In this document: positions 1 through 5,625 of the stretch, piece by piece
Position numbering within the stretch: the stretch's first letter is position 1
Layout: the number at the start of each line of letters is the position of its first letter
Source: CAYFMP01 sp964344215
GTDB taxonomy: Bacteria; Pseudomonadota; Alphaproteobacteria; Rhodospirillales; Casp-alpha2
DNA length: 35,241 nt
NCBI GenBank assembly: GCA_964344215.1
Contig: CAYFMP010000035.1
Location: 1-35,241 of the forward strand
Reading direction: 5' to 3'
Made by a program: the position numbers and the translations under genes
Notes under the pieces: generated by a model
Databases searched by the model: none
Seen by the model: the letters and a program-made list of their open reading frames with translations, nothing else
Told to the model about the DNA's origin: nothing

Positions 1-58
1 TCTACGTCTGTGCCGCCATCATCAATTCAAGATGATTCTCAACAGACCCTAAAGCGTT

Positions 59-478
59 TCAGGAACGGGCCCGGTAGGTCTGCAGGCCCAACTCGTCAAG
101 GATGGCCTGTTCCTCGCGGGCCAACTCCTGAGCCTCGCGGGTATCGCGAACCTCCTGAGCAACCTCGAACTTCTTCAGCTCGCGATAGGCTTCGCCGAGT
201 TCCTCGCGGGCGGCGGCGATCCTGACCTCCATCTCGGCGATGGCGTCTTCCAGGCTTTCGCGCCGGGCAATCACCGCAAAAGCATAGTTGCCGTATAGAA
301 ACCCGCCCTCGGCCGGCGACTGCCCGGCCTGCTCCTGTTCGCGCACGAGTTCCGCCGCCAAGTCGTCGACGGCGGTCTCCAGGGAATTCAGCGACTGCAA
401 CAGGGCGCCGAGTTTGCGTCGGCGTTGGTCGACTTCCCACTCGTTCAAGCGGATCAGGGAACGAAGGCTCTTGGCCAC
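59..478 (-). CDS. fliJ: Flagellar export chaperone/stalk protein FliJ
   Basis: The product is 139 residues and almost entirely charged helix (many E, R, K, A, with heptad-like leucines), as expected for the FliJ coiled coil that sits in the centre of the FliI ATPase ring of the flagellar type III export apparatus. The opening MAKSLRSLIRLNEWEVDQRR is typical of FliJ from alphaproteobacteria, and the length matches the family (about 140-150). The start is GTG at 478, with GGAG nine bases upstream. It lies 23 bp downstream of fliI in the same direction, which is the usual order. The family is weakly conserved in sequence, so the call leans partly on the neighbour. Confidence 0.88.
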   Translation of the reverse strand: MAKSLRSLIRLNEWEVDQRRRKLGALLQSLNSLETAVDDLAAELVREQEQAGQSPAEGGFLYGNYAFAVIARRESLEDAIAEMEVRIAAAREELGEAYRELKKFEVAQEVRDTREAQELAREEQAILDELGLQTYRARS

Positions 479-501
479 GGTTCAGGTCTCCGTCTTCGCC
501 G

Positions 502-1974
502 TCAGTGCACCGTCGGCGGTTCGACCGGCGGCGGCGCATCCTGTGCCGGTGCGGCGCCTGGCTGCGGAGGCGCAGCAGGTTGCGGGGGAGCGGCAGGCGG
601 TTGGCCGGCCGCGGGCTGGGCGTCGGGCTCCGACGGCTCGGCGTGACCGCCGGTTCCAAGGATCTCGTAGAGCATCCTGTAACAGGTCTCGAGGTCGGTC
701 GCTTCGTCGATAGCCTGTGTCAGGAAGCTCTCGAGAGCCGGATAATAGTGTATGGCCTCGTCAATTTGCGGGTCGCTTCCGCGCCTATAAGCGCCGAGCC
801 GGATCAGTTCGGCCATGTCCTCGTAGGTCGCCATCAATTGCCGGGCGCGCCCAACGGCGGCATTCTCCTCGGGCGTATTGCAGGCCGGCATGGTTCTGGA
901 GATGCTCCTGAGGACGTTGATGGCCGGGTAACGTCCGCGCTCGGCGATAGCCCGGTCCAGGACCACGTGTCCATCGAGAATGCCGCGCACCGCGTCGGCC
1001 ACCGGTTCGTTATGGTCGTCGCCCTCGACCAACACCGTGAACAGACCGGTGATCGAGCCCTGTTCCTCGGCGCCCGGCCCGGCTCTTTCCAACAGCCTCG
1101 GCAGTTCGGCGAACACCGAGGGCGTATAGCCCTTGCTGGTCGGCGGTTCGCCGGCCGACAGCGAGATTTCGCGTTGGGCCATGGCGAATCGGGTAATGCT
1201 GTCCATCAGACAGAGCACTTCCATCTGTCGGTTCCGGAAATACTCGGCCACCGCCATCGTCGTATAGGCGGCCTGCCGGCGGACCAGGGGCGATTCGTCC
1301 GAGGTCGCGACGACGATGACGCTCCTCGCCATGCCCTCCTCTCCCAGGTGGTCCTCGATGAACTCGCGGGCTTCCCGGCTGCGCTCGCCGATCAGCCCGA
1401 TGACGCTGACTTCGGCGTTGGTGTTTCGGGCCATCATCGCCAGCACGGTCGACTTGCCGATCCCCGATCCGGCGAAAACACCCATGCGCTGACCGGAGCA
1501 ACAGGTCAGGAAGGCGTTCATGGCGCGGATGCCGAGGTCGATTTTTCCACCGACCCGCTTCCGGGTATGGGCCGGCGGCGGCATATTTCGGATCGGGTAG
1601 GCCTCCGAGCCCGCCGGTAGCGGTCCCTTGCCGTCGACCGGCTCGCCAAAGGCGTTGATGACGCGGCCACGCCACGCCAAGGTCGGATAGATCACCGATT
1701 CGGACGAGCTGACGTCAACCCGGCACCCCATGCCGATGCCGTCGAGCGTTCCGAACGGCATGGCCATGATGTTGCCGCCCGAAAACCCGACCACCTCGCA
1801 CATCATCTTGCGGCCGGTGCGGGCGTGAATGATGCAATGATCGCCGATCGACAGGTTGCCCTGGACGCCACCGACCTCGATCAGCAGGCCGACGATGTTG
1901 ATGACCTGCCCATAAACCTTGAAGGCGGACAGATGTTCGACTTCGTTGACGATGTTGGTCCCGAAACCCGTCAA
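502..1974 (-). CDS. fliI: Flagellum-specific ATP synthase FliI (type III export ATPase)
   Basis: This cytoplasmic ATPase energises export of flagellar subunits. The 490-residue product has a Walker A motif GSGIGKST (about 169-176), the catalytic segment GERSREAREF (about 196-205) and a Walker B region ending LCLMDSITRFAMAQRE (about 254-269), all typical of the F1-beta-like FliI/YscN family. The start is a TTG at 1974: an in-frame stop lies upstream and no ATG or GTG precedes the conserved N-terminus, and GGTGGGA lies a little upstream. Oddly, the last 45 residues (about 444-490) are a Pro/Ala/Gln-rich low-complexity tail, and the enzyme usually ends near residue 440. The promoter region is shared with ctrA and contains a CtrA-box-like site about 75 bp upstream. 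Confidence 0.95.
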   Translation of the reverse strand: MTGFGTNIVNEVEHLSAFKVYGQVINIVGLLIEVGGVQGNLSIGDHCIIHARTGRKMMCEVVGFSGGNIMAMPFGTLDGIGMGCRVDVSSSESVIYPTLAWRGRVINAFGEPVDGKGPLPAGSEAYPIRNMPPPAHTRKRVGGKIDLGIRAMNAFLTCCSGQRMGVFAGSGIGKSTVLAMMARNTNAEVSVIGLIGERSREAREFIEDHLGEEGMARSVIVVATSDESPLVRRQAAYTTMAVAEYFRNRQMEVLCLMDSITRFAMAQREISLSAGEPPTSKGYTPSVFAELPRLLERAGPGAEEQGSITGLFTVLVEGDDHNEPVADAVRGILDGHVVLDRAIAERGRYPAINVLRSISRTMPACNTPEENAAVGRARQLMATYEDMAELIRLGAYRRGSDPQIDEAIHYYPALESFLTQAIDEATDLETCYRMLYEILGTGGHAEPSEPDAQPAAGQPPAAPPQPAAPPQPGAAPAQDAPPPVEPPTVH

Positions 1975-2048
1975 AGCGGAGTTCCCACCGATCTGTTTCC
2001 CGTGTCCCGGCCGGTCGTTCCGGCGCTATCAGTATGGTAGCTCAGGGT

Positions 2049-2063
2049 TTAACGATTGGTAAA
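2049..2063. promoter_or_regulatory. Near-consensus CtrA box upstream of fliI
   Basis: The sequence TTAA-CGATTGG-TAAA differs by one base from the CtrA consensus TTAA-N7-TTAA. It lies between the divergent fliI and ctrA genes, about 75 bp upstream of the fliI start. In Caulobacter many early flagellar genes are CtrA targets, so control of fliI-fliJ by the neighbouring CtrA is plausible but inferred. Confidence 0.4.
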
Positions 2064-2163
2064 ATTCTTGGCTGCCGTGGCCTACAGGAAGAACGCTCCG
2101 AAGCGCCCGGAAAGCAAGGAATCTCTACGTCGGACCTTGCGCCGGAGAGCGCCTCGGAATATG

Positions 2164-2181
2164 GTTAACGAATTCGTTAAC
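2164..2181. promoter_or_regulatory. 18-bp perfect palindrome with two TTAAC half-sites in front of ctrA (possible autoregulatory site)
   Basis: GTTAACGAATTCGTTAAC is a perfect inverted repeat ending 22 bp before the ctrA ATG. It also reads as two direct TTAAC half-sites, at 2165 and 2177. Their pitch is 12 bp, one more than the canonical 11 bp of TTAA-N7-TTAAC. CtrA autoregulation is established in Caulobacter; binding here is inferred. Confidence 0.5.
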
Positions 2182-2203
2182 AACGTCGTAGCGGTGGTTG
2201 CCC

Positions 2204-2911
2204 ATGCGTGTGTTATTGGTCGAAGACGATCCGACGACACAACAGAGCATCCAGATGATGCTCGAGTCCGCCGGAATGGTGATCGACGCCACCGACCTCG
2301 GTGAAGACGGCCTGGAGATCGGCAAGCTCTACGACTACGACATCATCGTCCTCGACCTTATGCTTCCCGATATCGACGGCATCGAGGTTCTGCGCCGCCT
2401 GCGCGATGCGCGGATCGAGACCCCGGTCCTCATCCTCTCCGGGCTCACCGAATCGGAAAACAAGGTCAAGGGCCTAGGCACCGGCGCCGACGACTATCTC
2501 ACCAAACCTTTCAACAAGGAAGAACTGGTCGCTCGTATCCAGGCCATCGTCCGGCGTTCGCAGGGTCATTCCCAATCGGTCATCGAAACCGGCCGGCTGA
2601 CCATCAACCTCGACGCCCATACGGTCGAGGTCGACGGCCAGCCCATCCACCTGACCGGCAAGGAATACGGCATCCTCGAGCTGCTCAGCCTGCGCAAGGG
2701 TACGACGCTGACCAAGGAAATGTTCCTCAACCACCTGTACGGAGGCATGGACGAGCCCGAGTTGAAGATCATCGACGTTTTCATCTGCAAGCTTCGCAAG
2801 AAGCTGTCGAACGCCACCGGCGGCGACAACTATATCGAGACCGTGTGGGGGCGTGGATACGTTCTGCGCGATCCCACCGACGAACCCGCCTCCAAACAAG
2901 CCAAAGCCTAG
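2204..2911 (+). CDS. ctrA: Cell-cycle/motility response regulator CtrA
   Basis: This 235-residue OmpR-type response regulator has an N-terminal receiver domain (1-120) and a C-terminal winged-helix DNA-binding domain (about 130-228). The acidic pocket is E7/D8/D9, the phospho-acceptor is D51 (in IIVLDLMLPD), and the conserved Lys lies in YLTKPF. The C-terminal segment with GKEYGILELLSLRKG and VWGRGYVLRDP is highly characteristic of CtrA. The ATG at 2204 is preferred because GGTGG lies upstream and the protein then begins MRVLLVEDD; a TTG two codons earlier is less likely. The C-terminus ends AKA, and in Caulobacter a C-terminal Ala-Ala is a ClpXP degradation signal. It is transcribed divergently from fliI and close to che genes and chpT. 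In Rhodospirillales CtrA mainly controls motility. Confidence 0.95.
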   Translation: MRVLLVEDDPTTQQSIQMMLESAGMVIDATDLGEDGLEIGKLYDYDIIVLDLMLPDIDGIEVLRRLRDARIETPVLILSGLTESENKVKGLGTGADDYLTKPFNKEELVARIQAIVRRSQGHSQSVIETGRLTINLDAHTVEVDGQPIHLTGKEYGILELLSLRKGTTLTKEMFLNHLYGGMDEPELKIIDVFICKLRKKLSNATGGDNYIETVWGRGYVLRDPTDEPASKQAKA

Positions 2912-2919
2912 AGCGGCTC

Positions 2920-2936
2920 CGGGTCGATCGGACCCG
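2920..2936. terminator. Small hairpin between convergent ctrA and cheR
   Basis: CGGGTC and GACCCG pair as a 6-bp stem around a 5-base loop, 8 bp after the ctrA stop. No T-run follows on either strand, so this is at best a weak terminator. The rest of the interval from 2937 to 3070 holds nothing recognisable. Confidence 0.25.
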
Positions 2937-3070
2937 CCGATTGCAGATCTGCTTGCATGGTCTAAATAGCGATCCGTCAATCCGTTTCGGTTGTCCCGAT
3001 CCATCGAGGTAGAGCAGATTGGTGCGATTGGACGGCACCCAGCGATGGTCCCGATCGAACGCGGTTCGCC

Positions 3071-3886
3071 CTAGGCGGTTACAATCTTGTAGATTCCGCG
3101 CTGCCCCTGAACCGGTTTGAACTTGGTGGTGATGCCGACCACCGTCTCGGCACCGCCAAGGAACAGGGTTCCGTCATCCGGCATCATACCGCTGATCTCG
3201 TCGAGCACCCCGGTTTTCGTCGGTGCGTCGAAATAGATCAGGACGTTGCGACAGAACACGACATCGAACGTCCCCAGCGGCTTCAGGCTATCGAGCAGAT
3301 TGAGCTCGCGGAACTCGACCATGTCACGCAGTTCGGGCTTGATGAACCAATGTTCGCCCTGCTGGGAGAAATACTTGACCAGCATCTGGATCGGCAGCCC
3401 GCGTTGCACCTCGAACTGGCTGTACTTGCCTTCCCTGGCCTTGGTCAGGATTTCGCTTGAAAGATCGGTGCCGACGATATCGTAAGTCCAGCCCGCCAGC
3501 TTCGCCGCCTCCTCCTTCAGGATCATGGCGATCGAATACGGTTCCTGACCGCTCGACGCGGCGGCGCACCAGATCCGAAACGATTTCCCTGAAGACCGGG
3601 TTTCCAGCAGGTGCGGAAGAACGTGCTCGCGGAACAGATCGAACGGCGTGTTGTCCCGGAAAAAGAACGATTCGTTGGTCGTCATTGCTTCGGTGACGTC
3701 GACCAGAAGCTGCTCGGTCGGAGCCGAGCGGATTTGACCGATCAGGTCCTCCAGACCGTTCAACTCGTGCTTGCGGGAGACGGGCATCAGGCGGCTTTCC
3801 AGAAGGTAGGCCTTGTCCGGGGTCAATACGAGCCCGGAGCGTTCTTTCAAAAGCGTGCTGATCAATTCGAAATCAGCCGGGTTCAT
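3071..3886 (-). CDS. cheR: Chemotaxis protein methyltransferase CheR
   Basis: CheR transfers methyl groups from S-adenosylmethionine to glutamates on chemoreceptors. The 271-residue protein has the N-terminal helical domain (1-80, MNPADFELISTLLKERSG) and a Rossmann-type SAM domain with FRIWCAAASSGQEPYSIAM and the conserved DVVFCRNVLIYFD. The usual motif is WCAACSTGEEPYS, so A, S and Q replace the commoner C, T and E; this is seen in other family members. The ATG at 3886 overlaps the cheB stop by 4 bp (ATGA), which argues for translational coupling and against longer starts upstream. The C-terminus ends GQRGIYKIVTA. It is the last gene of cheA-cheY-cheB-cheR. Confidence 0.95.
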   Translation of the reverse strand: MNPADFELISTLLKERSGLVLTPDKAYLLESRLMPVSRKHELNGLEDLIGQIRSAPTEQLLVDVTEAMTTNESFFFRDNTPFDLFREHVLPHLLETRSSGKSFRIWCAAASSGQEPYSIAMILKEEAAKLAGWTYDIVGTDLSSEILTKAREGKYSQFEVQRGLPIQMLVKYFSQQGEHWFIKPELRDMVEFRELNLLDSLKPLGTFDVVFCRNVLIYFDAPTKTGVLDEISGMMPDDGTLFLGGAETVVGITTKFKPVQGQRGIYKIVTA

Positions 3887-5037
3887 GCCATTCCCCTGTT
3901 CATGAACTGGCCGATATAGGGGGCGATATCGTTCAGTGGCAGCACGGCGCTGCATACACCGGCCGTCGCCGCAGCGCCGGGCATTCCCCACACCACGCTG
4001 GTCTTCTCATCCTGCGCAATGACGGTGCCGCCGGCCTGGACGATGCTTTCGCACCCCCGTCTGCCATCGGCGCCCATGCCGGTTAGGATCGCCACCAAAG
4101 CCTTGTTTCCGTACACAGCGCTCACGCTTCGCAGCATCGGATCGACGGCCGGCCGGCAGAAGTTCTCGGGCGGGTTTTGGTTGAGGCGCAGGACCTTGCG
4201 GATTCCCTGCTGCTCAATCACCATGTGGTAGTCGCCGGGCGCCAGATAGACCCTGCCGGGCGACAGCGGCTCGCCTTCCTCGGCCTCCTTGCACGGCCAA
4301 TTCGTTGCCTTCGCCATGTGTTGCGCCAATATCGTCGTGAATGTCGGCGGCATGTGTTGGGTGATGATGATGGGAATCCTCATGTCGGGCTTGAGTCCCC
4401 CGATCACCTTGAACAGAGCCTGCGGCCCGCCCGTCGAGCTGCCGATGGCTATGATCTCCGGGCGTGCCGTCGCGGTGACGTCACGTAGAACGACCGGCGC
4501 CTTGTAGATTGGCACGGGCTCCTTCTTGGCCAGCGCCGACGGCGCGGCTCCGGCGGTCGGGGCGGCCCGTCGGCCGGCGCCACCGCGGCCGACGGCCCGG
4601 GTCTTTTCGAGAAGTTGCCGCTGGAAATCGCCGGCCCCGCCGATTTCCGACGTCGAGGTCGGTTTCGGCACATAGTCGACAGCGCCGGCTTCGAGAGCCT
4701 GCATGCTGATTTCGGCGTTCTCCACGGTCAGGGTCGAAGCCATGATGATCTTGACGTCGGGTTTGACCTCGATCAGCTTCGGCAGGGCGGTCAGACCGTC
4801 CATGACCGGCATCTCGATATCCAGAATGATGACGTCGACCGGGTCGCGCCGGAGCCGGTCGATGGCAGCTTGGCCGTTGCCTGCCGACGCGATCACATTG
4901 AGATCGGGCTCCGGATCGATCATCCGCTTGATCAACCCCCGGATCACGGCGGAATCGTCCACCACCATGATCTTCACGGCGTCATTGTCTTTCCCTTGGG
5001 CCCGATTGCCGACGCCGCTGCCGAAACTAGAAGACAA
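3883..5037 (-). CDS. cheB: Protein-glutamate methylesterase/glutamine deamidase CheB
   Basis: CheB removes receptor methyl groups and deamidates receptor glutamines when phosphorylated by CheA. The 384-residue protein has a receiver domain (about 22-140; D27/D28 and acceptor D73 in VIILDIEMP), an Ala/Pro linker (about 150-185), and a C-terminal methylesterase domain. The esterase catalytic triad is visible as Ser in IAIGSSTGG, His in ITQHMPP and Asp in GMGADGRRG. The start is taken as TTG 5037 because GGAGAG sits 7 bases upstream; a GTG at 4977, just before KIMVVDD, is the alternative. It lies 34 bp after cheY and shares ATGA with cheR. Confidence 0.95.
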   Translation of the reverse strand: MSSSFGSGVGNRAQGKDNDAVKIMVVDDSAVIRGLIKRMIDPEPDLNVIASAGNGQAAIDRLRRDPVDVIILDIEMPVMDGLTALPKLIEVKPDVKIIMASTLTVENAEISMQALEAGAVDYVPKPTSTSEIGGAGDFQRQLLEKTRAVGRGGAGRRAAPTAGAAPSALAKKEPVPIYKAPVVLRDVTATARPEIIAIGSSTGGPQALFKVIGGLKPDMRIPIIITQHMPPTFTTILAQHMAKATNWPCKEAEEGEPLSPGRVYLAPGDYHMVIEQQGIRKVLRLNQNPPENFCRPAVDPMLRSVSAVYGNKALVAILTGMGADGRRGCESIVQAGGTVIAQDEKTSVVWGMPGAAATAGVCSAVLPLNDIAPYIGQFMNRGMA

Positions 5038-5071
5038 CGCAAAACTCTCCAGAAAAAACGAAAAAGGAGGA

Positions 5072-5437
5072 CTAGATCAGTCCGACCTGCGAGAATTTCG
5101 CTTGGATGATCTCGCTATCGAAGGGCTTCATGATATATTCGTTGGCTCCCGCCTCGATAGCCTGCTGAATATGCTCGATGTCGTTTTCCGTCGTGCAGAA
5201 CACGACGACGGGACCTTCGCCACCCGGGAGCGCCCTCAGTTCCTTCAAGAATTGCAGCCCGTCCATTACCGGCATGTTCCAATCGAGGAGGACGGCATCG
5301 GGCAGAGTCCGTTTGCAGGCGTCAAGGGCCTCTTGGCCGTCGGCAGCCTCTTCGGTGCTGAACTTCAATTCTTCAAGTATTTTCCGGGCCACCATGCGGA
5401 TGACCTTTGAATCGTCGACTATCAAACAAGATTTCAT
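5072..5437 (-). CDS. cheY: Chemotaxis response regulator CheY
   Basis: This 121-residue single-domain receiver carries the phosphoryl signal from CheA to the flagellar motor switch. D8 and D9 form the acidic pocket, D52 in AVLLDWNMPVMDG is the acceptor, Thr in VVFCTTEND is the switch residue and Lys in YIMKPF is the conserved lysine. The LDWNMPVMDG segment is typical of true CheY rather than of general receivers. It lies between cheA and cheB; the 188-bp gap to cheA is where cheW is found in many related operons. Confidence 0.94.
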   Translation of the reverse strand: MKSCLIVDDSKVIRMVARKILEELKFSTEEAADGQEALDACKRTLPDAVLLDWNMPVMDGLQFLKELRALPGGEGPVVVFCTTENDIEHIQQAIEAGANEYIMKPFDSEIIQAKFSQVGLI

Positions 5438-5579
5438 GACTATCTTCGATCTCTTAGGTTTTTCGAGACCCCGACCCTCGCCGCGATCCGGGTATCGGTC
5501 GACAAGGGGGCCGCTGGCCCGGATTTAACAGCGCCGGCCATCGACCCCCCTTGAAGCCGCATTATGCAGCGCCGCACCA

Positions 5580-5601
5580 GCCAGCGCAATCTTACGCTGG
5601 C
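5580..5601. terminator. Hairpin in the cheA-cheY gap
   Basis: GCCAGCG and CGCTGGC form a 7-bp stem with an 8-base loop, 25 bp after the cheA stop on the minus strand. No T-run follows, so it may be an attenuating or RNA-processing hairpin rather than a full terminator. The remainder of the 188-bp gap shows no gene. Confidence 0.3.
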
Positions 5602-5625
5602 GCGTGGAACAGAGGGGCCTGCCGG

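Noticed and set aside
1..58. A further flagellar gene at the left edge
   Set aside because: The 58 bases before the fliJ stop are too short to identify any product.
2920..2936. Strong rho-independent terminator after ctrA
   Set aside because: The stem is only 6 bp and no T-run follows, so it is listed only as a weak candidate.
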